DNA of 64,000 nucleotides from Streptomyces sp. R302 (GTDB lineage Bacteria > Actinomycetota > Actinomycetes > Streptomycetales > Streptomycetaceae). Each line of letters starts with the position of its first letter. The stretch's first letter is position 1. The stretch is taken from the NCBI RefSeq assembly GCF_012927245.1, contig NZ_JABBGE010000001.1:186001-250000 (forward strand), in the 5' to 3' direction. Below, one piece after another: positions 28,980-36,440 of this stretch. The notes beneath the pieces are model-generated. The model saw only the letters and a list, made by a program, of their open reading frames with translations. It was not told the origin of the DNA and made no database searches. The translations under genes were made by a program, and so were the position numbers.

Positions 28980-29399
28980 ATGCCCGGAGGTACTGCGGTC
29001 CGGCGGGCTCTCGCACGCGCGCGTGCGCACCCCGTCGCGTACATCCTCGCCCTCGCCTTCGCCGCCGGGCTGCTGACCCTGGCCGGGCCCGGCGCGGGCA
29101 CCGCGGAGGCGGTCTCCGTCTGCCAGGGCAGGCCCGCCCGCACGGTCTCCTTCGCCACCGGCGAGCTGCGCGTCTACCGCACCCGCCACTACGCCTGCGC
29201 CCTGGTCCTCGCCAAGCGGCCCGGCGCCACGCGCCCCATGAAGGTCACCCTCCAGCCGCGCGGCGGCCGGGCCGCCGCCGTCAGCGGGCGCTGGGGCCGG
29301 CAGGCCGGACCGGTGACCGTGCACGCGCTCAACCGCTGCGTCCGCGCCACCGCCACCGTCTCCGGACGCTCCGCCTCCACCGGCTGGATCCTGTGCTGA
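28980..29399 (+). CDS. Small secreted protein
   Basis: 139 residues, with a Sec-type N-terminus (basic start VRRALARARAHP, hydrophobic VAYILALAFAAGLLTLAG, then GTAEA). The mature part of roughly 95 residues contains four cysteines (SVCQG, HYACALV, LNRCVR, WILC), probably two disulfides; the last residue is cysteine. GGAGGAG six bases before the ATG is a strong ribosome-binding site. It resembles small cell-surface or exported proteins of Streptomyces without a known role. Confidence 0.72.
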   Translation: MPGGTAVRRALARARAHPVAYILALAFAAGLLTLAGPGAGTAEAVSVCQGRPARTVSFATGELRVYRTRHYACALVLAKRPGATRPMKVTLQPRGGRAAAVSGRWGRQAGPVTVHALNRCVRATATVSGRSASTGWILC

Positions 29400-29485
29400 G
29401 CCACAGGTAAGGCCCAACCGGGTCTGGCGGCCCGGACGTTCACCCCGCTAGGTTCACGGCACCGTTGTGAATCATGGGAGGGTGA

Positions 29486-30934
29486 ATGCGTAAGTCGCTG
29501 AGACTGATGCTGTCGCTTTCGGTGCTCATAGGCACCGTGGGCTCCACCGGCGTGGCCACCGCCACCGCCGCGGAGACGGAGTCCCGCAGCACCGTCGCGG
29601 ACGCGCAGAGCTCGGACATCAAGGACCGCCTCCTGGCGATCCCTGGGATGAGCCTGATCGAGGAGAAGCCGTACGCCGGCTACCGCTTCTTCGTCCTGGA
29701 CTTCGTGCAGCCGATCGACCACAAGCGGCCCTGGGCCGGCACGTTCAAGCAGCGGATCTCGGTCCTCCACAAGGGCACCGACCGCCCCACCGTCTTCCGC
29801 ACCAGCGGCTACGGTCTGAGCACCACCCCGGGCCGGGCCGAGCCGACCCGGATCGTCGACGGCAACCAGGTCTCCATGGAGTACCGCTTCTTCACGCCGT
29901 CCCGTCCGCAGCCCGCCGACTGGTCCAAGCTCGACATCTGGCAGGCCGCCTCCGACCAGCACCGCATCTTCACCGCGCTGAAGAAGGTCTACGGCGAGAA
30001 CTGGCTCTCCACCGGCGCCTCGAAAGGCGGCATGACCGCCACCTACTACGAGCGCTTCTACCCGCGCGACATGGACGGCGTCGTCGCCTACGTGGCCCCC
30101 AACGACGTGGTGAACAAGGAGGACTCGGCCTACGACCGGTTCTTCGCCACCGTCGGCACCAAGGAGTGCCGCGACCGTCTGAACTCCATGCAGCGCGAGG
30201 CCCTGCTCCGGCGCGGCCCGCTCCAGGAGAAGTTCAAGACCTGGGCCGCCGCCGAGGGCGTCACCTTCAACACGCTCGGCTCGGTCGACAAGGCGTGGGA
30301 GGCGACCGTCCTCGACTTCGTCTGGGGCTTCTGGCAGTACTACGGCGAGGACGTCTGCGACACGATCCCGGACGCCGAGACCGCGAGCGACGACACCGTC
30401 TACGAGACGATCGACGCCTACGCCGGCTGGTACGCCTACACCGACCAGGGCCTGGAGTACTACACGCCGTACTACTACCAGGCGGCCACCGAGCTCGGCT
30501 CGCCCACCATCAAGCAGCCGCACCTCGCCGGGCTCAGCCGCTACGGCTACCAGCCGGCCTCGAACTTCGTGCCCCGTGAGATCCCCATGAAGTTCAAGCC
30601 GTGGGTGATGCGCGACGTCGACGACTGGGTCCGCAAGAACGCGAACCGGATGCTCTTCGTCTACGGCGAGCACGACCCGTGGGGCGCCGAGCCCTTCCGC
30701 CTCGGCAAGGGCGCCCGCGACAGCTACGTCTACTACGCGCCCGGCGCCAACCACGGCGCCAACGTCGCCGGACTCGCCGACGCCGAGCGGGAGAACGCCA
30801 CCGCCCGCATCCTGGCCTGGGCCGGCGTCGACGCCCCCGCCGTCGAGGCGGCCCGCCCGCTCGCCGCCTTCGACGCCCGCCTGGACCGCCCGGTGGACGA
30901 GGACGCGATGCCGGGCCACGGCCTGCGGCCGTAG
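29486..30934 (+). CDS. Secreted tripeptidyl aminopeptidase, peptidase family S37 (PS-10)
   Basis: Serine peptidase with an alpha/beta-hydrolase fold, 482 residues, exported by a signal peptide (MRKSLRLMLSLSVLIGTVGSTGVATATAA). The nucleophile is probably Ser179 in STGASKGG. The acid and base are expected in YGEHDPWG (about 395) and APGANHGANV (about 420). It removes N-terminal tripeptides from extracellular peptides, as known for Streptomyces PS-10 proteins. It is monogenic; the mRNA ends at a strong hairpin shared with the convergent GH3 gene. Confidence 0.9.
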   Translation: MRKSLRLMLSLSVLIGTVGSTGVATATAAETESRSTVADAQSSDIKDRLLAIPGMSLIEEKPYAGYRFFVLDFVQPIDHKRPWAGTFKQRISVLHKGTDRPTVFRTSGYGLSTTPGRAEPTRIVDGNQVSMEYRFFTPSRPQPADWSKLDIWQAASDQHRIFTALKKVYGENWLSTGASKGGMTATYYERFYPRDMDGVVAYVAPNDVVNKEDSAYDRFFATVGTKECRDRLNSMQREALLRRGPLQEKFKTWAAAEGVTFNTLGSVDKAWEATVLDFVWGFWQYYGEDVCDTIPDAETASDDTVYETIDAYAGWYAYTDQGLEYYTPYYYQAATELGSPTIKQPHLAGLSRYGYQPASNFVPREIPMKFKPWVMRDVDDWVRKNANRMLFVYGEHDPWGAEPFRLGKGARDSYVYYAPGANHGANVAGLADAERENATARILAWAGVDAPAVEAARPLAAFDARLDRPVDEDAMPGHGLRP

Positions 30935-30940
30935 CCCCCG

Positions 30941-30973
30941 ACGAGGGGTGCGCCCGGTGGGCGCGCCCCTCGT
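30941..30973. terminator. Bidirectional terminator between the S37 peptidase and GH3 genes
   Basis: Fifteen-base stem, ACGAGGGGTGCGCCC (30941-30955) with GGGCGCGCCCCTCGT (30959-30973), one G-T pair and a three-base loop, filling the gap between two convergent stops. Confidence 0.8.
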
Positions 30974-30977
30974 GCCG

Positions 30978-32771
30978 TCAGGCGTAGGAGAGCCCGAACC
31001 CCACCGGGTAGAGCGTCACCGCCGGGTCCTCGGCGCTCCGCACCGGCACCGGCAGCCGCCCGCGCGGCTCCGCCCGGCCGGCGAGGACCCGGACGGCGGC
31101 GCGGAGTTCGACGTCGGTCCAGGAGTACGCGGCGAGCGTGGCCCGCTGCCCGGCGAGCCGGGCGACGTCGTACGGGTTGCGGATCGCGACCGTCACCACC
31201 GGCACCCCGGTCGCCACGAGCCGCTCCACCAGGGTGCGCTGCGGGCTGGTCGCGGTGACGTTGTACGTGCCCACCACGATCACGTCCTGCCCGGCCGAGG
31301 CTGCCACCGCCTCCTCGATCCGGGCCGCCGTCGGGGTGATCCCGGTGGAGAGCGCGGTCGCGGTGAAGCCCAGGTCGCGCAGGGCCCCGGCGAGCGTGGC
31401 CGTCGGCGGTCCCGTCGTACCGGAGGGGGAGGCGGGGTCGGCGCCGACGACCAGGACCCTGCCGTGCGAGGCGGGGGAGAGCGGCAGGAAGCCGTCCTCG
31501 TTGACGAGGAGGGTGGTGGTCCGCTCGGCGATCCGGTCGGCCTCGGCGAGGTGCCGGGCGGTGCCGACGGTCGCGTCGACCTCCGCCGGGGTGGTGGCGG
31601 GAGCGGTGAACAGGCCCCGCCGGGCCTTCAGCCGCAGGATCCGCAGAACCGATTCGTCCAGCCGTTCCTCCGTCAGCTCCCCGTTCCGTACGGCCCCGAG
31701 GACCGCGTTCCACGCGACGTCGAGCTTCGGCGGGTTGAGCAGCTGGTCCACCCCGGCCTGCAGGGCGAGCACCGGCACCCGGTCGTCGCCGTACTTGGTG
31801 CGCACGCCCTGCATGTCGAGGGCGTCGGTGACCACCACGCCGTCGTAGCCGAGCTGTTCGCGGAGCACCCCGGTGAGGATCGGGTACGAGAGCGTCGCCG
31901 GGTCCTCGGACGGGTCGAGCGCCGGGACGACGAGGTGCGCGGTCATGATCGCGTCGATGCCGGCGGCGATCGCGGCCCGGAACGGCGGGGCGTCGAGCTC
32001 GGACCACTGCGCACGGCTGTGGGTGATGACCGGCAGGCCGTAATGGCTGTCGACGGCGGTGTCGCCGTGGCCGGGGAAGTGCTTGGCGGTGGCCGCGACC
32101 CCGGCGCCCTGGTAGCCGCGGATCTGCGCGGTGACGAGGGCGGAGACCGCGCGCGGGTCGGAGCCGAGGGAGCGGACGCCGATGACCGGGTTGGCGGGGT
32201 TCACGTTGACGTCGGCGACCGGGGCGTAGTTCTGCCGGATGCCGAGGGCGGCCAGCTCGGCCCCGGCGATCCGGGCGGCCTTGCGGGTGTCCGCGGGGGA
32301 GCCGCCCGCGCCGAGCGCCATCGCGCCGGGCAGCAGGGTGGCGGGCTCGCCGACCCGGCAGACGATGCCGTGCTCCTGGTCGGTGGAGATCAGCACGGGG
32401 AGCCGGGAGGCGGCCTGGATGCCGTTGGACAGCTCGGCGATCTGGTGCGGGGAGCGGGTGTTGTGGGCCCAGGCGAAGTAGATGATCCCGCCGAGGTGGT
32501 AGCGCCCGACCAGTTCGGCGGCGGTGCGGACGCCCAGCTCGCGGAGGTTGGCGTCGACGTCCGCCTGGTCGGGGGCGGTGGCCGAGTGGCCGTACACCCG
32601 CGAGACGAAGAGCTGGCCGACCTTCTCCTCCAGCGACATCCGGCCGACGATCCGGCGCAGCCGCTCCTCGGTGCGGGCGTCGGTGGCGTGGGCGGGGGCG
32701 GCGGCCCCCGTGGCGGCGGCGGCCGCGACCGCCGTGACGGCGAGCAGGGTGCGTCGGGTGGGGTGGGGCAC
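30978..32771 (-). CDS. Secreted glycoside hydrolase family 3, beta-N-acetylhexosaminidase-like
   Basis: 597 residues starting at a GTG with AAGGAG five bases upstream. An exported protein with a twin-arginine-like signal (PTRRTLLAVTAVAAAAATGAAAPAHA). The GH3 barrel carries ISTDQEHG (about 128), the NagZ-type loop KHFPGHGDTAVDSH (about 210) with its catalytic histidine, and GVVVTDALDM (about 290) with the nucleophile Asp. A second, Rossmann-like domain follows (RVLVVGADPASPSGTTG, about 420). Likely removes N-acetylglucosamine from peptidoglycan or chitin fragments outside the cell. Two GAAAG-n-AACT repeats lie upstream. Confidence 0.9.
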   Translation of the reverse strand: MPHPTRRTLLAVTAVAAAAATGAAAPAHATDARTEERLRRIVGRMSLEEKVGQLFVSRVYGHSATAPDQADVDANLRELGVRTAAELVGRYHLGGIIYFAWAHNTRSPHQIAELSNGIQAASRLPVLISTDQEHGIVCRVGEPATLLPGAMALGAGGSPADTRKAARIAGAELAALGIRQNYAPVADVNVNPANPVIGVRSLGSDPRAVSALVTAQIRGYQGAGVAATAKHFPGHGDTAVDSHYGLPVITHSRAQWSELDAPPFRAAIAAGIDAIMTAHLVVPALDPSEDPATLSYPILTGVLREQLGYDGVVVTDALDMQGVRTKYGDDRVPVLALQAGVDQLLNPPKLDVAWNAVLGAVRNGELTEERLDESVLRILRLKARRGLFTAPATTPAEVDATVGTARHLAEADRIAERTTTLLVNEDGFLPLSPASHGRVLVVGADPASPSGTTGPPTATLAGALRDLGFTATALSTGITPTAARIEEAVAASAGQDVIVVGTYNVTATSPQRTLVERLVATGVPVVTVAIRNPYDVARLAGQRATLAAYSWTDVELRAAVRVLAGRAEPRGRLPVPVRSAEDPAVTLYPVGFGLSYA

Positions 32772-32798
32772 TGGTGCTCCTTCCGGCCGTGCGAGGGT

Positions 32799-32839
32799 GA
32801 AAGAAACTTCCAAGATGAACGGATAGTCTGAAAGTAACT
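32799..32839 (-). promoter_or_regulatory. Repeated GAAAG-n-AACT motif before the GH3 gene
   Basis: GAAAGAAACTTCC starts at 32799 and GAAAGTAACTGCC at 32830, 31 bases apart (three helical turns) on the upstream side of the GH3 gene. Each looks like half or all of a GAAAGTnACTTTC-type operator. The cognate regulator is not evident. Confidence 0.4.
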
Positions 32840-32913
32840 GCCCGGTCAAGGATTCCCGCACGAATCGCCGAGAAGGGAGTCGCGTCTCCCGGTCCGGGCC
32901 GCCGCGGTCGGCT

Positions 32914-33825
32914 TCAGGCCGCCGACGCGATCGACGGCCACGACTCCTGGAGCGTACGGACCGCCTCCCGGATCGCCGGCCGCCGTGCCGCCCCCGCCCG
33001 CCACAGCGCGTGCAGCCGCCGCGTCGGAGCCGGGTCGAGCCGCAGCGGCGCCACCTCCGGCGGCAGCGCGCCACGCCCCAGCCGCGGTACGAGCGCGATG
33101 CCCAGACCGGCCGCGACCAGGGCGACCTGCGTGTGGTTCTCCTCCGCCTGATGGACGATCAACGGCTCGGCCCCGGCCGCCCGCAGCGTCCGCGTCAGCC
33201 AGTCGTGGCACACCGTCCCCGGCGGCTGCGAGATCCACCGCTCCTCCGCCAGCTCCTCCCGCCGCACCGCCCGCCGCGCCGCCAGCGGATGGTCCCGGTG
33301 GACCAGCACGTCACAGCCGTCGTCGCCGATCACCGCCTGCTCCACCCCGGGCGGCGCCGGCAGCGGCGCGATGTCCCAGTCGTGCGCCACCGCCAGATCG
33401 AGCACCCCGCGCGCCACCAGGTCCACCGACAGATGCGGGTCGACCTCCGTCAGCCGGGCGTCCAGACCGGGATGGCGCCGCGCCAGCTCCGCGAGCACCC
33501 GGGGCATGAGCCCGCGCGCCGCGCTCGGGAAGCAGCCGACCGCCAGCAGCCCGGCGGGCAGCCCGCGCCGCTCTTCGAGCCGCACCTCCGCCTCCTCCAC
33601 CAGCGACAGCAACTGCCGTGCGGTGTCGCAGAGCTGCCGGGCCTCGTCGGTGAGGCGGACGCCCCGCCCGCTCCGTTCGAGCAGCGTCGTACGCGTCTCC
33701 CGCTCCAGCTTCGCGATCTGCTGGGAGACCGCCGACGGGGTGTAGCCGAGGGCAGCCGCCGCGGCGCCCACGCTGCCGTGGACGGAGACGGCGTACAGGG
33801 CGCGCAGACGGCCGAGATCGAGCAC
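32914..33825 (-). CDS. LysR-family transcriptional regulator
   Basis: 303 residues from a GTG preceded by GGGGG. The N-terminal winged HTH (LGRLRALYAVSVHGSVGAAAAALGYTPSAVSQQIAKLERETRTTLLER) is standard for LysR, with an effector domain from about residue 90 (LLAVGCFPSAARGLMPRVLAEL). It is divergent from a DMT-family exporter gene across a short region packed with GGATCC repeats and AT-rich palindromes, so it probably controls that exporter and itself. Longer readings through the repeat array give only IPDPGSR repeats and are not real. Confidence 0.9.
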   Translation of the reverse strand: MLDLGRLRALYAVSVHGSVGAAAAALGYTPSAVSQQIAKLERETRTTLLERSGRGVRLTDEARQLCDTARQLLSLVEEAEVRLEERRGLPAGLLAVGCFPSAARGLMPRVLAELARRHPGLDARLTEVDPHLSVDLVARGVLDLAVAHDWDIAPLPAPPGVEQAVIGDDGCDVLVHRDHPLAARRAVRREELAEERWISQPPGTVCHDWLTRTLRAAGAEPLIVHQAEENHTQVALVAAGLGIALVPRLGRGALPPEVAPLRLDPAPTRRLHALWRAGAARRPAIREAVRTLQESWPSIASAA

Positions 33826-33889
33826 GGGAGCCCCCTGGATTCGATATCCGGATCGCGGATCCTGGATCCAATATTCGGATTCTGGATCC

Positions 33890-33938
33890 GGGATCCGGGA
33901 TCCGGGATCCGGGATCCGGGATCCGGGATCCGGGATCC
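33890..33938. repeat. Seven tandem copies of the heptamer GGGATCC
   Basis: Seven exact 7-bp units between the LysR and EamA genes, with a variant TGGATCC just before (33883-33889). Flanks contain further GGATCC/GGATTC pieces in AT-rich sequence. Each unit holds a GGATCC palindrome, so the whole array is nearly self-complementary. Confidence 0.95.
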
Positions 33939-33951
33939 AAATATTGGATCC
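33933..33951. promoter_or_regulatory. Inverted repeat GGATCCAA-ATA-TTGGATCC
   Basis: Perfect eight-base arms around a three-base spacer at the right end of the heptamer array, in AT-rich DNA typical of LysR binding sites, upstream of the exporter gene. Possibly the original operator from which the array expanded. Confidence 0.5.
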
Positions 33952-34024
33952 AACATTTGGATTCAGTATTACTTCATCCAACCATGAAGAAACCCGCGCT
34001 GGTGCTACATGGTCGGGCCCCGCC

Positions 34025-35149
34025 ATGCTCGACCGCATGCGCCCCGCACACATCGCCCTCGCCGCGCTCGTCGCCGCGGTCTGGGGAGTCAACTTCGTCG
34101 TCATCGAGATCGGCCTCGACCACTTCCCGCCGCTGCTCTTCTCCGCTCTTCGCTTCCTCGTCGCCGCCCTCCCCGCCGTCTTCCTCGTCGGCCGGCCCAA
34201 GGTCGCCTGGAAGTGGATCATCGCCGTCGGACTCGCCCTGGGCGTCGCGAAGTTCGGCCTGCTCTTCACCGGCATGGACCTCGGCGCGCCCGCCGGACTC
34301 TCCTCCCTCGTCCTACAGGTCCAGGCCGTCTTCACCGCCCTGTTCGCCTTCGCGGCCCTCGGCGAGCGCCCCGGACGGCCCGCCGTCCTCGGCATGGGCG
34401 TGGCCCTCGCCGGCATCGGCGTCGCCGCCGTCGACGAGGGTGCCTCCGGGCCCGTCACCGGCTTCGTCCTGGTCGTCGCGGCCGCCGCCTGCTGGGGCGT
34501 CTCCAACGTCCTGACCCGCAAGGCCGCCCCGCCCGACCCGCTCAACTGGATGGTCTGGGTCAGCACCGTGCCCGTCCTGCCGCTGCTCGCCCTCTCCCTC
34601 CTCCTGGAGGGCCCCGAGCGGGACCTGGCCGCGCTGCGCGCCCTCGACTGGACCGGTGCCGGCGTCATCCTCTACGTCGCCTGGGTCACCACCGTCTTCG
34701 GCTTCGGCGCCTGGGGCTGGCTGCTCCGCCGCCACCCCGCTTCCTCCGTGGCCCCCTTCTCCCTCCTCGTCCCCGTCTTCGGCATGTCCTCGGCCGCGCT
34801 CCTCCTGGGCGAGACGGTCACCCCCCTGCGCTGGCTCGCGGCGGCCCTGCTGGTCGGCGGCGTGGCCCTGACGACCCTGGCACCGCGGAAGGCGGACGCC
34901 GGGAAGGCAGGCGCCGGGAAGACGGACGCCGGGAAGGCAGGTGCCGGGCGGGCGGACGCCGGGCATTCGGACGTCTCCCCTGCCCCCTCCGGGGGACAGC
35001 CTCAGCCCGCCGCACCGCCCCCCGCGCCCGGCAGCCCTTCACCTGACTTCTCCCAGGATGCCCTGGCCTTCAGGCCGGGGAGGAATGGGTCCTCGGATCG
35101 GAGCCGCGAAGGGGCGGAGTTCTCTTCGCATGTCAGTGGCGGGTGTTAG
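34025..35149 (+). CDS. EamA/DMT-family exporter with a C-terminus altered by a tnpB element
   Basis: Ten-helix drug/metabolite transporter (two EamA repeats, about residues 8-285), starting MLDRMRPAHIALAALVAAVWGVNF. The tail after LTTLAPRK is disordered and built from a 30-bp DNA repeat (ADAGK/AGAGK units, 34891-34973). From codon 35042 onward the frame reads transposon DNA and stops at 35149, adding 36 foreign codons. Without the insertion the frame would end Ser-Leu-Ala-Gln-stop at 36428-36430. The membrane part is intact, so the transporter may still work. The start could also be the ATG at 34037. Confidence 0.87.
   Translation: MLDRMRPAHIALAALVAAVWGVNFVVIEIGLDHFPPLLFSALRFLVAALPAVFLVGRPKVAWKWIIAVGLALGVAKFGLLFTGMDLGAPAGLSSLVLQVQAVFTALFAFAALGERPGRPAVLGMGVALAGIGVAAVDEGASGPVTGFVLVVAAAACWGVSNVLTRKAAPPDPLNWMVWVSTVPVLPLLALSLLLEGPERDLAALRALDWTGAGVILYVAWVTTVFGFGAWGWLLRRHPASSVAPFSLLVPVFGMSSAALLLGETVTPLRWLAAALLVGGVALTTLAPRKADAGKAGAGKTDAGKAGAGRADAGHSDVSPAPSGGQPQPAAPPPAPGSPSPDFSQDALAFRPGRNGSSDRSREGAEFSSHVSGGC
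34891..34973 (+). repeat. 30-bp tandem repeat in the exporter tail
   Basis: About 2.8 copies of a 30-base unit (GGCGGACGCCGGGAAGGCAG...), itself two related 15-mers, coding for Lys/Asp/Ala/Gly pentapeptides. In frame, so copy number can change without frameshift. Confidence 0.8.
35061..35080. repeat. Left-end hairpin of the tnpB element
   Basis: CCCTGGCC pairs with GGCCGGGG around TTCA. It lies 18 bases inside the left boundary, the position where the TnpA recognition hairpin is expected. Confidence 0.75.
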
Positions 35150-35159
35150 CTTGCGGATC

Positions 35160-36386
35160 ATGACGACAGCGGCGATGGCCGAGACGGTGGCCGGGCACGC
35201 CCGGTACACCTACCGGGTGCGTCTGTCGTCCACTGCCCGTACCGCTCTGGAAGCGGAGTGGGGGCGGTGCAGGTGGGTGTGGAACGAGTGCGTGGCGATG
35301 TCCCGCAAGGTCCACCGGCTCAACAAGGGCGCCGAGACGAAGGCGACGTGCGGTCCGGCGCAGCTTGACAGGATGCTGACCGGGGCCCGCCGGTCGATGA
35401 GCTGGCTGCGCGAGGGCGCGTCCGTCCCTCAGCAGCAGATCATCCGGGACTTCGCCACGTCCCGGGCCAAGGCTTTGAAGGACATCAAGGCGAAGCTGCC
35501 GATGCGGCAGCGTGCCGGGATGCCCCGCATCAAGCGCAAGCGTGATGCCGCGCCGTCGTTGAACTACACGGCCAGGGGCTTCCGGATCAAGGACGGCCGT
35601 CTGCACCTGGCGGGCGGGATCGTGCTGACGGTGGTGTGGTCGCGTGACCTGCCCGAGCCGCCGTCCAGCGTGCGTGTCTACCGGGACGGCCTCGGGCACT
35701 GGTACGCCTCGTTCGTCGTGGCCACCGTGACCGAGGCCCTGCCGGAGACCGGCCGCGCCATCGGTATCGACTGGGGCGTCAGGGAGACCGCGACCACCAC
35801 GAGCGACCTGCACGACCTCCCGCACGCCCAGCATGGGCGGACGGCCGCGCAGAAGCTCGCGCACTACCAGCGGATGATGGCCCGCCGGAAGGCGCCGAAG
35901 AACCAGCCCGACTCCAAGGGCTACAAGAAGGCCCGCCGGGTGGCGGCGAAGGTGTCCAAGAAGATCGCCCGGCAGCGGACCGACACCGGCCGCAAGTGGG
36001 CCAAGCGGGTCGTCCGCGACTTCGACCACCTGGCGGTTGAGGACTTCCGGCCGAAGTTCCTCGCGAAGACCACCATGGCCCGCAAGGCGGCCGACGCCGC
36101 GATCGGCGCCACGAAGACCGCCCTGGTCGAGATGGCCCGCAAGCACGGCCGTACCGTGCACCTGGTCAACCCCGCGCACACCACTATGGACTGCGCGCGC
36201 TGCGGAGCGAGAGCCAAGCACCGCCTACCTCTTTCCGAGAGAACGTATACGTGCACCGTGTGCGGAGCCGTCTCGCCCAGGGACAAGAACTCCGCCCGCG
36301 TGATGCTCGTCCGGGCTGGTCTCAACCCGGCTAGTGCTGACCTTGTAAGCCCTGCCCCCTGCCAGGGGTCAGGCGCAGTGAGCTAG
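35160..36386 (+). CDS. tnpB: TnpB RNA-guided nuclease (IS605-type OrfB)
   Basis: 408 residues from the ATG at 35160; upstream in-frame starts are possible but less likely. Three RuvC catalytic residues are all present: Asp204 (GIDWGV), Glu294 (LAVEDF) and Asp375 (SPRDKNSAR). The zinc ribbon is Cys345-x2-Cys348...Cys365-x2-Cys368. The N-terminal HTH/OB-like part begins YTYRVRLSSTARTALEAEWGRCRWVWNECV. So the nuclease looks intact. TnpB proteins use an RNA from the element's 3' end to cut DNA next to the target-adjacent motif, helping the element persist. No tnpA is nearby, so mobility would need one in trans. Confidence 0.93.
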   Translation: MTTAAMAETVAGHARYTYRVRLSSTARTALEAEWGRCRWVWNECVAMSRKVHRLNKGAETKATCGPAQLDRMLTGARRSMSWLREGASVPQQQIIRDFATSRAKALKDIKAKLPMRQRAGMPRIKRKRDAAPSLNYTARGFRIKDGRLHLAGGIVLTVVWSRDLPEPPSSVRVYRDGLGHWYASFVVATVTEALPETGRAIGIDWGVRETATTTSDLHDLPHAQHGRTAAQKLAHYQRMMARRKAPKNQPDSKGYKKARRVAAKVSKKIARQRTDTGRKWAKRVVRDFDHLAVEDFRPKFLAKTTMARKAADAAIGATKTALVEMARKHGRTVHLVNPAHTTMDCARCGARAKHRLPLSERTYTCTVCGAVSPRDKNSARVMLVRAGLNPASADLVSPAPCQGSGAVS

Positions 36387-36440
36387 GAATCCCCCTCCTT
36401 CAGGAGGGGGAGGTTTCAATGGCCCAGTGAACACACGACC
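36270..36440 (+). ncRNA. Predicted omega/right-end guide RNA region
   Basis: In characterised TnpB elements the guide RNA covers the 3' end of tnpB, the right-end hairpin and about 16-20 bases of flanking DNA. Here that would include the hairpin 36391-36410 and a guide beginning at 36420 (TGGCCCAGTGAACACACG). The 5' boundary is a guess; nothing in the sequence marks it. Confidence 0.45.
36391..36410 (+). repeat. Right-end hairpin of the tnpB element
   Basis: CCCCCTCC-TTCA-GGAGGGGG, a perfect eight-pair stem, nine bases from the right boundary and five bases after the tnpB stop. It matches the left-end hairpin in stem length and loop. Confidence 0.85.

Larger units (their letters stand above)
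35043..36419 (+). mobile_element. tnpB-only IS200/IS605-group element (1377 bp)
   Basis: Element with a single tnpB gene and no tnpA. Both ends carry a sub-terminal hairpin with an eight-base stem and the same TTCA loop: 35061-35080 (left, one T-G pair) and 36391-36410 (right, perfect). The left flank ends TTCAC (35038-35042) and the right end is TTCAA (36415-36419), as expected for cleavage just 3' of related pentanucleotides without target duplication. Removing exactly these bases joins two genes in frame with a GTGA overlap, which independently supports the boundaries. Confidence 0.85.

Noticed and set aside
24547..29016. 1489-codon minus-strand open frame opposite the ABC exporter
   Set aside because: The plus-strand frame contains all ABC motifs in order; the antisense frame is low-complexity.
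33883..33938. CRISPR-like repeat array
   Set aside because: Units are 7 bp with no spacers and no cas genes; a simple tandem repeat.
34941..35159. N-terminal extension of TnpB to 34941
   Set aside because: It would run through the exporter tail and outside the element boundary; TnpB homologues start at the YTYRVRL region.
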